Shown here one piece after another: positions 44,707 through 52,665 of a stretch of DNA of 64,000 bases. The translations under genes and the position numbers were made by a program. Each line of letters opens with the position of its first letter. Positions within the stretch are counted from its first letter, which is position 1. Under the pieces are notes generated by a model. The model searched no databases, was not told the DNA's origin, and worked only from the letters and a program-made list of their open reading frames with translations. The DNA is from Methylomarinum sp965277025 (lineage in GTDB: Bacteria > Pseudomonadota > Gammaproteobacteria > Methylococcales > Methylomonadaceae), in assembly GCA_965277025.1 (NCBI GenBank), contig OZ255706.1, forward strand, positions 1,612,001-1,676,000, read 5' to 3'.

Positions 44707-45504
44707 TCAGTTTTTATGCAAAATCAACTCCAATACCATTTTGCTGCCAAAATAAGCCAGCAGTAAAGCGGTAAAGCCAATCAGGGTCCACTGAATGGCT
44801 GTTTGTCCCCGCCATCCGTAACGGATGCGTCCAAATAATAAAGCAGAAAAAATCAACCAGGCCAGAATGGATAATATGGTTTTATGGGCCAGATGCTGGG
44901 CGAATAGATCATCAATAAACAGAAAACCGCTAAGTAATGAAATCGTCAGAAAAATGACGCCAGCAGAAATCATTTGAAATAACAAGGACTCCATGGTTTG
45001 CAGTGGCGGTAAGGTTAAAATAATTTTGCTGGGCGGGTGTTTTCTCAGTTGTTGATCCTGGATGGCCAGGAAAATGGCTTGCAAAGCGGCAATGTTTAAC
45101 AGGCTGAATGCAATCAAAGAGCTGAAAATATGAATGCTCATAGGCCAGCTGTAATGCGTTATTACCTGCTGAGGGTCAAAGAAGGCCAAATTTAAGCCTA
45201 ATAAGATAGCGGTCAAAGGGAAGAAGCCAATGCCTAATTTGCTGACCGGTTTGCTCAGACTGGCAAGCAGGAATAATCCTGCGATGATGGCAGCCAGCGT
45301 CGAAGCGATATTGAAAAAGTTGAAGCTGACACCTTTTAATTGCCATGAAAGCAGGATTATCGTTATAAAGTGCAGGGTTACGGCCAGCCAGGCCGGAATC
45401 AGGCTATAGCGAGCCGTTCGTTCATGTTTGATATCCAGTAGCAGAAAATAGGTACTAAGCAGATAAGCAAAAATGGATGTTGCGCCGATTATTGTCGTTG
45501 TCAT
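44707..45504 (-). CDS. ypjD: YpjD/CcsA-type inner-membrane protein
   Basis: About 265 aa with eight hydrophobic segments and the cytochrome c assembly (CcsA/HemX-like) pattern. Conserved His residues are in LHFITIILLSW, SIHIFSSLIAF and HKTILSILAW, and RIRYGWRGQTAI lies near the end. In many gammaproteobacteria ypjD is divergent from ffh, as here. The start is uncertain: the sequence around the ATG is an 18-bp near-tandem duplication (ATGACAACGATAATCATC), which offers ATG codons at 45504 and 45522. No clear ribosome site at either. Confidence 0.82.
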   Translation of the reverse strand: MTTTIIGATSIFAYLLSTYFLLLDIKHERTARYSLIPAWLAVTLHFITIILLSWQLKGVSFNFFNIASTLAAIIAGLFLLASLSKPVSKLGIGFFPLTAILLGLNLAFFDPQQVITHYSWPMSIHIFSSLIAFSLLNIAALQAIFLAIQDQQLRKHPPSKIILTLPPLQTMESLLFQMISAGVIFLTISLLSGFLFIDDLFAQHLAHKTILSILAWLIFSALLFGRIRYGWRGQTAIQWTLIGFTALLLAYFGSKMVLELILHKN

Positions 45505-45574
45505 GATGATTATCGTTGTCATGATGATTATCGTACTGAATATTTTATTATGGGTATGGTAATATAAACAGTTG

Positions 45575-45735
45575 CTAAAGGAAACGCGGAACAAATCATC
45601 CATGATTTGTCAGCACCCGCAAAACGTAAATGCGATTTCCCGCTTTACTTACAAAATCAATGGCTTGTAGCTATCGATTTTGACGATACATCCCTGTGTT
45701 TAAAAGAAGCACTGATTTAATCAGCGCTTCCCTAA
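45575..45735. repeat. 150-bp palindromic repeat, copy D
   Basis: CTAAAGGAAACGCGG at the left and GCGCTTCCCTAAAG at the right give inverted ends flanked by CTAAA on both sides, compatible with a TA-type duplication. Internal arms: CAAATCATCCATGATTTG, GCGATTTCCCGC and AAAATCAATGGC/CTATCGATTTT. Confidence 0.75.
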
Positions 45736-45771
45736 AGTCACAGGTTTAAAGACTTGGCATTTATTATTAAG

Positions 45772-45819
45772 CCAGGAGGCTGTCGTAGTTGAATCATCCA
45801 TAATCCAACAGCCTCCTGG
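45772..45819 (+). promoter_or_regulatory. long hairpin in the ffh leader
   Basis: Perfect 12-bp stem CCAGGAGGCTGT / ACAGCCTCCTGG with a 24-nt loop, 29 nt before the ffh ATG. The 5' arm contains an AGGAGG, so an anti-SD role is imaginable. There is no T-run, so it is not a normal terminator. Confidence 0.45.
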
Positions 45820-45848
45820 ATCAATACAACAGATAAAGAATATATATT

Positions 45849-47183
45849 ATGTTTGATAATTTAACTGATCGCCTCAGCGGTACACTCAAAAAACTAAAAG
45901 GTCAGGGCAAGCTGACAGAAAGCAATATCAAGGATACCTTGCGTGAAGTAAGAATGGCCCTGCTGGAAGCTGATGTTGCTTTACCTGTTGTTACTGATTT
46001 TATTGAAAAAGTAAAGCAGGGTGCTTTAGGGCAAGAAGTTCAAACCAGCCTTAACCCTGGCCAGGCATTGGTTAAAATTGTTCAGCAGGAATTGATCAAG
46101 GTAATGGGGGAAGCCAATGAAGAGCTGAACCTGAAAACCAATCCGCCAGCAATTATATTAATGGCTGGATTGCAAGGGGCGGGTAAAACCACCACGGTGG
46201 CTAAACTTGGCCGTTTTCTGAAAGAAAAGAAAAAGAAAAAAGTTGGCGTGGTCAGTGCCGATGTCTACCGGCCGGCAGCAATCAAGCAATTGGAGACGTT
46301 GGCCAATGAGGTCGATTTAATCTTTTTCCCCAGTGAGGCAACGGAAAAACCGGTTGATATTGTTGAGCGTGCAATCGATGCGGCGAAGCGTCAGTTTGTA
46401 GATGTTTTGATTGTCGATACAGCGGGTCGCTTACATATCGATGATGAAATGATGGGAGAAATCAAGGCGTTGCATGCCGCCATCAAGCCGATTGAAACCT
46501 TGTTTGTCGTCGATAGCATGACCGGCCAGGATGCGGCTAATACCGCCAAGGCTTTTCACGATGCGTTGCCGTTGACTGGCGTGATATTGACCAAGGCCGA
46601 CGGCGATGCTCGTGGCGGGGCGGCATTGTCGATCAGGCATGTGACTGGCAAGCCAATCAAGTTTATCGGTGTTGGTGAAAAAACCGATGCACTGGAGCCA
46701 TTCTATCCAGACCGGATCGCATCGCGTATTCTGGGTATGGGCGACATGTTGTCGCTGATTGAGGAAATCGAGCAAAAGGCCGACAAGAAAAAAGCCGATA
46801 AACTGGCCCGAAAAATTAAAAAAGGCAAAAGTTTCGATCTGGATGATTTGCGCGACCAGCTTTTGCAAATGCAAAATATGGGGGGGCTTGGCGCCATGAT
46901 GGATAAATTGCCCGGCATGAATGATGTCCCAAAAGACATGAAAGACAAGGTGGATGACAAGCATTTGGCCCGTCAAATTGCTGTGATTAACTCGATGACC
47001 GCACAAGAAAGGAAATATCCTGACTTGATTAAAGGCAATCGTAAAAAACGTATTGCCGCGGGTTGCGGGCAGGAGTTGCAGGATGTCAATCGCATTTTGA
47101 AGCAACATAAAATGATGCAGAAAATGATGAAAAAATTCAGCAAAGGTAACATGGCAAATATGATGCGTGGCATGAGAATGTAA
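45849..47183 (+). CDS. ffh: signal recognition particle protein Ffh
   Basis: GTPase that binds signal sequences on nascent chains and, with 4.5S RNA and FtsY, delivers them to SecYEG. 444 aa. N domain, then G domain with GLQGAGKTTTVAKLGRF (P-loop), DTAGRL and TKADGDARGGAALS. The Met-rich M domain follows (MQNMGGLGAMMDKLPGM) with a MMQKMMKKF...MMRGMRM tail. Usually upstream of rpsP, as here. Intact. Confidence 0.97.
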   Translation: MFDNLTDRLSGTLKKLKGQGKLTESNIKDTLREVRMALLEADVALPVVTDFIEKVKQGALGQEVQTSLNPGQALVKIVQQELIKVMGEANEELNLKTNPPAIILMAGLQGAGKTTTVAKLGRFLKEKKKKKVGVVSADVYRPAAIKQLETLANEVDLIFFPSEATEKPVDIVERAIDAAKRQFVDVLIVDTAGRLHIDDEMMGEIKALHAAIKPIETLFVVDSMTGQDAANTAKAFHDALPLTGVILTKADGDARGGAALSIRHVTGKPIKFIGVGEKTDALEPFYPDRIASRILGMGDMLSLIEEIEQKADKKKADKLARKIKKGKSFDLDDLRDQLLQMQNMGGLGAMMDKLPGMNDVPKDMKDKVDDKHLARQIAVINSMTAQERKYPDLIKGNRKKRIAAGCGQELQDVNRILKQHKMMQKMMKKFSKGNMANMMRGMRM

Positions 47184-47266
47184 TAAAAAACTTCACATAT
47201 ACTGAAAATGGCGTAGAATAGACCGATTAAATTTCTGATTCAATATTTTTTTAAGGTGTTTGTTAA

Positions 47267-47527
47267 ATGGTAGTTATTCGTTTAGCCAGAGGTGGCGCTA
47301 AGGATAGTCCTTTTTATCACATTGTTGTGACCGACAGTCGCAACAGTCGTGATGGTCGTTACATTGAACGGTTGGGTTTCTTTAATCCAATGGCGCGTGG
47401 TTCGGAAGAAAAACTGCGTTTAGATTTAGAGCGTGTGGAGCATTGGAAATTAAAAGGTGCTCAACCTTCAGAGCGCGTTGCCAAACTGGTCAAGCAAGCA
47501 GCTAAAGCCGCACAAGAAGCTGCCTGA
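47267..47527 (+). CDS. rpsP: 30S ribosomal protein S16
   Basis: 86 aa: MVVIRLARGGAKDSPFYHIV, the S16 signature, then DSRNSRDGRYIERLGFFNP. First gene of the rpsP-rimM-trmD-rplS operon; an A/T-rich TTAAGGTG leader precedes it. Intact. Confidence 0.97.
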   Translation: MVVIRLARGGAKDSPFYHIVVTDSRNSRDGRYIERLGFFNPMARGSEEKLRLDLERVEHWKLKGAQPSERVAKLVKQAAKAAQEAA

Positions 47528-47532
47528 TATCG

Positions 47533-48042
47533 TTGACAGACAATGATTTGATAAACGTCGGGGAAGTCTCTGGCGTTTTTGGCGTTAAAGGCTGGGTAAA
47601 AGTTTTTTCGTTTACTCAACCCCGGGAAAATATACTGACATATTCGCCCTGGATTCTCAAAAAAGGTAAAGCCCTTAAATCCGTTAAACTGCTGGATGGA
47701 AGACGGCAGGGTAAGCTGGTGGTTGCAGCACTGGAAGGCATTACCGACAGAGACCAGGCGGCTGCATTGATTGGCTGGAAAATACTGATAGAAAAAAATC
47801 AGTTGCCGGTTACCGAGCAGGGTGAGTTTTATTGGGTCGATCTGGTTGGGCTTAATGTGGTCAACCTTGAAGGAGTAGATCTGGGGAAAGTCTATACCTT
47901 GCTGGAAACCGGCGCGAATGACGTGTTAGTGGTTAAAGACGGTGAAAAAGAACGGTTGATTCCATTTATACAGCCACAAACCATTATCAAGGTTGATTTG
48001 GAAAATGGTCTGATAGTTGTCGATTGGGATGCTGACTTTTAA
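47533..48042 (+). CDS. rimM: ribosome maturation factor RimM
   Basis: Helps assemble the 30S head by binding S19. 169 aa from a TTG start (TTG ACA GAC), 5 nt after the rpsP stop. RimM barrel motifs are GEVSGVFGVKGWVKVFSFT and GEFYWVDLVGLNVVN; the C-terminal PRC barrel ends VDWDADF. The stop overlaps the trmD ATG (TAATG). Confidence 0.95.
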   Translation: MTDNDLINVGEVSGVFGVKGWVKVFSFTQPRENILTYSPWILKKGKALKSVKLLDGRRQGKLVVAALEGITDRDQAAALIGWKILIEKNQLPVTEQGEFYWVDLVGLNVVNLEGVDLGKVYTLLETGANDVLVVKDGEKERLIPFIQPQTIIKVDLENGLIVVDWDADF

Positions 48043-48791
48043 TGGCGCTTAAACGGTTTGATGTCATTAGCCTGTTTCCTCAAATGATTGTTGATGCAGC
48101 AGGTTATGGAGTGACCGGCAAAGCAATTGAACGCGGCATTGTCGATTTGACTTTGTGGAATCCGCGGGATTTTACCGAGGATGTCCATCGTACGGTGGAC
48201 GACCGGCCTTATGGTGGTGGCCCCGGTATGGTCATGAAGTGCCAGCCTTTACTGGAGGCGGTAAAGGCCGCTCAAACACAAGGTAATGCGGCAGCTTCAA
48301 AAGTTGTCTATTTGAGTCCGCAAGGCAGGCCAATCAATCAACAGTTGTTGATGCAGGCGGATCGATACCAGCAATTGATTCTGGTTGCCGGGCGCTATGA
48401 AGGCATTGATGAGCGTTTTATCAGAACTGTTTGTGATGATGAATGGTCGTTGGGCGATTACGTTATCAGTGGTGGGGAATTGGCGGCATTGATCGTGATC
48501 GATGCGATAACACGATTGCAGCCCGGCGTACTGGGTGCTGAAGAGTCGGCCAAGCAGGATTCTTTTATGGATGGTTTGCTGGATTGTCCGCACTATACCC
48601 GGCCAGAAAAAGGCCCGCTGGGTGAAGTACCGGAGGTTTTGCTTTCCGGTGATCATGCGGCAATTAAACGCTGGCGTATGAAGCAATCGCTGGGGCGGAC
48701 CTGGTTAAGACGACCGGAATTATTGAAAATTAAGGAATTAACGGCCGAGCAGGAAGCTTTGCTGACTGAGTTTAAAAATGAGATTGATTAA
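48042..48791 (+). CDS. trmD: tRNA (guanine-N1)-methyltransferase
   Basis: Makes m1G37 in tRNAs, preventing +1 frameshifts. 249 aa SPOUT enzyme: DVISLFPQM start, DRPYGGGPGMVMK, and the trefoil-knot SAM site YEGIDERF ... GDYVISGGELAAL. Third gene of the operon. Intact. Confidence 0.97.
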   Translation: MALKRFDVISLFPQMIVDAAGYGVTGKAIERGIVDLTLWNPRDFTEDVHRTVDDRPYGGGPGMVMKCQPLLEAVKAAQTQGNAAASKVVYLSPQGRPINQQLLMQADRYQQLILVAGRYEGIDERFIRTVCDDEWSLGDYVISGGELAALIVIDAITRLQPGVLGAEESAKQDSFMDGLLDCPHYTRPEKGPLGEVPEVLLSGDHAAIKRWRMKQSLGRTWLRRPELLKIKELTAEQEALLTEFKNEID

Positions 48792-48803
48792 CAGGGTGTG
48801 AAA

Positions 48804-49151
48804 ATGACTGATATTATTAGAGAAATTGAAGCTGAACAAATAAAAAAAGACATTCCGGAATTTGGAGCCGGAGATACTGTTGTTGTTCAGGTTAAAGTAA
48901 AAGAAGGTTCGCGAGAAAGATTGCAGGCCTTCGAGGGTGTTGTGATTGCAAAGCGTAATCGTGGTTTGAATTCATCTTTTACCGTTAGAAAAATTTCTCA
49001 TGGTGTAGGGGTTGAGCGGGTTTTTCAAACCCATAGTCCATTGATTGGCAATATAGAAATCAAGCGTCGTGGTGATGTGCGTCGCGCCAAGCTTTATTAC
49101 TTGCGTAATTTGACCGGTAAAGCGGCCAGAATTAAAGAAAAACTGTCTTGA
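48804..49151 (+). CDS. rplS: 50S ribosomal protein L19
   Basis: 115 aa: TDIIREIEAEQIKKDIPEFG, then FEGVVIAKRNRGLNSSFTVRK and KAKLYYLRNLTGKAARIKEK-like C-terminus. ATG 48804 is preferred over the upstream in-frame GTG because of the CAGGGTG site. Last gene of the operon, followed by a terminator. Confidence 0.96.
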   Translation: MTDIIREIEAEQIKKDIPEFGAGDTVVVQVKVKEGSRERLQAFEGVVIAKRNRGLNSSFTVRKISHGVGVERVFQTHSPLIGNIEIKRRGDVRRAKLYYLRNLTGKAARIKEKLS

Positions 49152-49166
49152 TGTTGAGATAGTTTT

Positions 49167-49196
49167 AAAAAAGGCAGCCTAGGCTGCCTTTTTTTT
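49167..49196 (+). terminator. Rho-independent terminator of rpsP operon
   Basis: Perfect palindrome AAGGCAGCCT/AGGCTGCCTT with an eight-T run, about 20 nt after the rplS stop. Confidence 0.93.
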
Positions 49197-49214
49197 GCCT
49201 GAAAGATGAGATAA

Positions 49215-49697
49215 ATGATCCAATGGGTTGCTGAAGTCAATGGAAGTGAGCGACTGGTTTATATTGAAACCGGCCCTTTCATGTTGACCATGACTGTTGT
49301 GGGCGATGTTGTTTGCGGCAGCCGCTGGGTGATGACAGGACAACCACCGGAAAATATCGATCTTGTCGAAGCCGATGCTTCGTTATTGACGGATAAACCA
49401 GTAAGGCAAATCAAACTGCAACAGCAAGGGACGATGTTTTTTCGCCGGGTCTGGGAGTGTTTGTTGGATATACCCATGGGTGAAACAGCAACTTACGGTG
49501 AATTGGCCACTATGTTGAACACTTCCCCGCGGGCAATAGCTTCTGCTTGTCGGCGGAATCCTTTTCCCGGTATTATTCCTTGTCATCGAGTGGTGTCAGC
49601 TTCCGGGGTCGGTGGTTTTATGGGGCAGACAGAGGGGCAGTGGGTTAGATTAAAAAAATCCTTGCTTGCGTATGAAACAAGATTCGCAAACGATTGA
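49215..49697 (+). CDS. ogt: methylated-DNA-protein cysteine methyltransferase
   Basis: Suicidal repair of O6-alkylguanine. 160 aa with the C-terminal MGMT domain: IPMGETATYGELA, the helix-turn-helix Arg region NTSPRAIASACRRNP, and the active-site IIPCHRVVSASG. The C-terminal end overlaps the start of xerD, suggesting co-transcription. ogt rather than ada because no Ada N-terminal domain is present. Confidence 0.92.
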   Translation: MIQWVAEVNGSERLVYIETGPFMLTMTVVGDVVCGSRWVMTGQPPENIDLVEADASLLTDKPVRQIKLQQQGTMFFRRVWECLLDIPMGETATYGELATMLNTSPRAIASACRRNPFPGIIPCHRVVSASGVGGFMGQTEGQWVRLKKSLLAYETRFAND

Positions 49698-50559
49698 TAG
49701 CTTCCTGGATGCGCTGTGGGCTGAAGCCGGACTCAGCAAAAATACCTTGATGGCGTATCGGACCGATCTCAAGCAATTTAACCAATGGTTAAAAGAAAAA
49801 TCATTGGCTGTCGTTGAAAAGGATGATATCAGTCAGTTTATGGCCTTTCGTTTTGATCAAGGGCTGAGCGCCAGGTCGTCTGCGCGTATGCTTTCGACTT
49901 TACGACGTTTCTACGGTTTTTTACAATTGGAAGGGGTTGTTCAGCATGACCCAACCGAACAAATTCAGTCGCCTTATCATCACACAACATTACCGCAATC
50001 GCTTTCTGAAAATGATGTCGAACGATTGCTGGGTGCGCCGGAAATAGCGGGTTTTTTAGGTTTTCGTGACCGGACCATGCTGGAACTGTTATACGCCACA
50101 GGCCTTAGGGTTTCTGAACTGGTTGATCTGAAACTATCACAACTGGGAATGATGCAAGGTTGTCTCAGGGTGACCGGCAAAGGCAATAAAGAACGGTTGA
50201 CCCCAATTGGTGAAGTTGCAATGGACTGGCTGGAGCGTTATTTACAAGGAGCCAGACTGGAGATACTGGCTGGACGACAAAGTGATCACGTATTTGTTAC
50301 CCGGCGTGGAAAATCTATGACACGACAAGCTTTCTGGCATATTATAAAGCGCTATGCGAAAAAGGCTGGTATCGAAAAACCTTTATCCCCTCATACGTTA
50401 AGACATGCCTTTGCGACCCATTTGATCAATCATGGCGCCGATTTAAGAGTCGTGCAAATGCTGTTGGGGCATTCGGATTTGTCGACTACACAAATTTACA
50501 CCCATGTAGCGCAAGAGCGATTGAAACAACTTCATGAGAAACACCATCCCAGAGGATAA
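49672..50559 (+). CDS. xerD: tyrosine recombinase XerD
   Basis: Chromosome-dimer resolution at dif with XerC and FtsK. 295 aa. SAM-like N-terminal domain (IDSFLDALWAEAGLSKNTLMAYRTDL). Catalytic residues: Arg in YATGLRVSEL, Lys in VTGKGNKERLTP, HxxR in HTLRHAFATHL, His in LLGHSDLSTTQ and Tyr in IYTHV. Closer to XerD than XerC in the N-terminus. It is a core gene, not a sign of an integrated element. The start (ATG 49672) overlaps ogt. Confidence 0.93.
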   Translation: MKQDSQTIDSFLDALWAEAGLSKNTLMAYRTDLKQFNQWLKEKSLAVVEKDDISQFMAFRFDQGLSARSSARMLSTLRRFYGFLQLEGVVQHDPTEQIQSPYHHTTLPQSLSENDVERLLGAPEIAGFLGFRDRTMLELLYATGLRVSELVDLKLSQLGMMQGCLRVTGKGNKERLTPIGEVAMDWLERYLQGARLEILAGRQSDHVFVTRRGKSMTRQAFWHIIKRYAKKAGIEKPLSPHTLRHAFATHLINHGADLRVVQMLLGHSDLSTTQIYTHVAQERLKQLHEKHHPRG

Positions 50560-50561
50560 TA

Positions 50562-51338
50562 ATGAGTAATAAAATTCATCCTACCGCCTGTATTTCGGCA
50601 ACAGCCAAATTGGGGCGAAATATTAGCATCGGGCCTTTTGTCGTGATAGATGATGATGTCGAGATCGGTGATGACTGTCAGTTACATGCGCATAGTGTGA
50701 TTCGCTCCTTTGTTAAAATGGGCGCAGGGAATACCATTCATTCAAATGTAGTGCTTGGTGATTTACCCCAGGATCTGGGGTTCGATTCGAAAACAGTTTC
50801 TTGGCTGGAAATTGGCGATAACAATACATTCAGGGAAGGTTTTACCGCTCACCGGGCAACTCAAGAACAGGGCGCTACCCGAATCGGCTCGCACTGTTAT
50901 TTTATGAATCATAGTCATGTCGCTCATGATTGCGAGATTGGCGACCATACTATTTTTGCCAACAATGTCGCTATTGGTGGATTTGTCTCAATCGGTCATC
51001 ATGTATTCATGGGCGGTGCGGTTGTCGTTCACCAGTTTTGCCGCATCGGCGCGCATGCAATCGTTCAGGGAACAACAGGTATCAATAAAGACGTGATTCC
51101 GTTTATGTTGATTGGCGGCCGTCCCGCCAAGCATTACCGCTTGAATACCGTTGGATTACGGCGTGCTGAAATCACCGGCGCGAGGTATAAGGTTTTGTCA
51201 TCGGCATTTCGCTTACTGAAAAAGAAAATGCCTTTGCATGAATTGGAGCAGACTGAAGAGCTTCAGTACCTGCAGGAATGGTTAAATGCCGAAAGCAAAC
51301 GCGGGTTGCATGGGTTTGTAGATATTAATGTCATGTAG
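50562..51338 (+). CDS. lpxA: UDP-N-acetylglucosamine acyltransferase
   Basis: First step of lipid A synthesis. 258-aa left-handed beta-helix (hexapeptide repeats such as IGPFVVIDDDVEIGDDCQLHAH) with the catalytic His in MNHSHVAHDCEIG and a C-terminal helical domain. It lies 2 nt after xerD, outside the usual lpxD-fabZ-lpxA-lpxB cluster, so a second lpxA may exist. Intact. Confidence 0.92.
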   Translation: MSNKIHPTACISATAKLGRNISIGPFVVIDDDVEIGDDCQLHAHSVIRSFVKMGAGNTIHSNVVLGDLPQDLGFDSKTVSWLEIGDNNTFREGFTAHRATQEQGATRIGSHCYFMNHSHVAHDCEIGDHTIFANNVAIGGFVSIGHHVFMGGAVVVHQFCRIGAHAIVQGTTGINKDVIPFMLIGGRPAKHYRLNTVGLRRAEITGARYKVLSSAFRLLKKKMPLHELEQTEELQYLQEWLNAESKRGLHGFVDINVM

Positions 51339-51385
51339 TGTTGTTTGTTCATCGTACAAACAACACTACTTGGATTCTCAGCTAT

Positions 51386-51748
51386 TTAGATTCTGTCTGC
51401 TATGCTGCTTGCAGAACGTTTGACATCCAGAAAAATCAGGCCCAATTTGGCGTTTGATTTGGCCATAACGGTTAATACGGCTTCATCGCCAGCGTGTGTC
51501 ATCAATACATAGCCCTTATCCTCTTTGATCAGAACCTGTTCCAGGGTTCCTCGGGCAAGTTCCTGCGCGGTTCTGTCGCCTAAAGATAACATTGCGGCAC
51601 TCATCGCGCCTACTCTGTCTTCATCCATACCGGCTGGTAACGCGGAAGCCATGATTAAGCCATCGACGGAAATTACAGCCGAGGCTTCAATATCTGCCGA
51701 GGTTCCATTCAGTTCAATCAGAATTGAATTTAACATATCAGAACGCAT
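51386..51748 (-). CDS. roadblock/LC7 domain protein
   Basis: 120 aa from ATG 51748 (AGGAGATAAAA before it). Single Roadblock/LC7 fold: ASAVISVDGLIMASALPAG, AMLSLGDRTAQELARG, then GYVLMTHAGDEAVLTVMA and AKLGLIFLDVKR. Bacterial members (MglB-like) act on small GTPases or as signalling adaptors; no GTPase is encoded here. Follows the protoglobin gene, whose stop lies just upstream of this start, so the two probably form an operon. Confidence 0.8.
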   Translation of the reverse strand: MRSDMLNSILIELNGTSADIEASAVISVDGLIMASALPAGMDEDRVGAMSAAMLSLGDRTAQELARGTLEQVLIKEDKGYVLMTHAGDEAVLTVMAKSNAKLGLIFLDVKRSASSIADRI

Positions 51749-51761
51749 TTTTATCTCCTGT

Positions 51762-52325
51762 TTATTTATCTTTATAGGCATCAGCCAGGTTTGAGAACAG
51801 TGTTCGGCTCATTCCTGAAATTTTTAAAAATTTTTCAAGCTCCTCTGCTAGGCTGGCTTCCTGATAAGATTGCTGCATGGTAAACAAAGCAAATCCAGCT
51901 GCGGCATTGATAGCGGATAATGCTTTTGAGCATTTATCCAGATCATTTTTATATAGATCCAAGATGGCAGGAATTAGTTGATCATTGATTAGGGTCATGC
52001 CGCCTGACATAAATTCAACAGGGAGTTTGACTTTGACGTGAACGCTGCCGACGTGATACATATCTTTAGCGTAGTCGGCATCAAAGTCTTTGGTGAACAA
52101 ACCTTCAAGCCATTTGGTGTGCATGCTTTTAAGATGTTCCACGCGTCCTTCGAGAAAGGATTTACATTCCGGAATTTGCTGTAATTGTATGTAAAAGTTT
52201 TCTGTTATTGCCTTCAATTGAGGAATGATGTCGGGGCCAATTTCTTTTAACAGTGTTTCCTTGTCCGGTGTAAGTCCTGTAAAAGATTTAGCATAAAGGG
52301 AAAGTTTTTCAAAATCAGTAGGCAT
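51762..52325 (-). CDS. protoglobin-domain protein
   Basis: 187 aa, single protoglobin/globin-coupled-sensor fold without an output domain. The proximal His is likely in MYHVGSVHVKVKLPVEFMSGG, with LTPDKETLLKEIGPDI at the start and the C-terminal helix SLAEELEKFLKISGM. It probably binds haem and a gas (O2, NO or CO). Good ribosome site (AAGGAGAAA). Upstream is a CRP-type palindrome at 52426-52441. The output may pass to the roadblock protein encoded next. Confidence 0.78.
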   Translation of the reverse strand: MPTDFEKLSLYAKSFTGLTPDKETLLKEIGPDIIPQLKAITENFYIQLQQIPECKSFLEGRVEHLKSMHTKWLEGLFTKDFDADYAKDMYHVGSVHVKVKLPVEFMSGGMTLINDQLIPAILDLYKNDLDKCSKALSAINAAAGFALFTMQQSYQEASLAEELEKFLKISGMSRTLFSNLADAYKDK

Positions 52326-52425
52326 TTACGGTTTCTCCTTGGTGTTGTGGATTGGGTACGCAAAGGGGTGTTCCGTTTGTAAATATAAATCATAGTGAAA
52401 TACTCGGTTTTTTAAATTGTATTAT

Positions 52426-52441
52426 TGTGAAATCGCTCACA
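52426..52441. promoter_or_regulatory. CRP-type operator
   Basis: TGTGAAATCGCTCACA: both half-sites match the E. coli CRP consensus TGTGA-N6-TCACA exactly. It lies 100 bp upstream of the protoglobin ATG; the opposite direction has no gene until tkt's 3' end, so it should serve the protoglobin pair. Confidence 0.6.
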
Positions 52442-52586
52442 TTAGGTCTGTGTCATTTGCCGCTACATAGGAGAATGAAGAAAATATTAGAGCGAAAAAT
52501 GAGTGTGAATCGTTGGCATATTCACGACTCCTGTGATGCCAGGATACACCATCAAAATTACAGCTTATAAAGCATTGATTTTCTTA

Positions 52587-52625
52587 CAAGCAAAGTGGAA
52601 ATTATATTTCCACTTTGCTGTCACA
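52587..52625. repeat. partial 150-bp repeat (hairpin arm)
   Basis: GCAAAGTGGAAAT-TATA-TTTCCACTTTGC, the central hairpin of the 150-bp repeat alone. It lies in the 340-bp space between the protoglobin and tkt genes, 45 bp past the tkt stop, and may act as a 3'-end structure. Apart from the CRP-type site nothing else was recognised there. Confidence 0.55.
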
Positions 52626-52665
52626 GGCAGTAGGAGAGATTTGTTTGGAATTTCCAGAGGAGTAA

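Noticed and set aside
49672..50559. Integrase of a genomic island
   Set aside because: The sequence and the ogt/lpxA context fit core XerD; no att duplication or cargo nearby.
52591..52619. Rho-independent terminator after tkt
   Set aside because: Strong stem but no T-run; it matches the central arm of the dispersed repeat.
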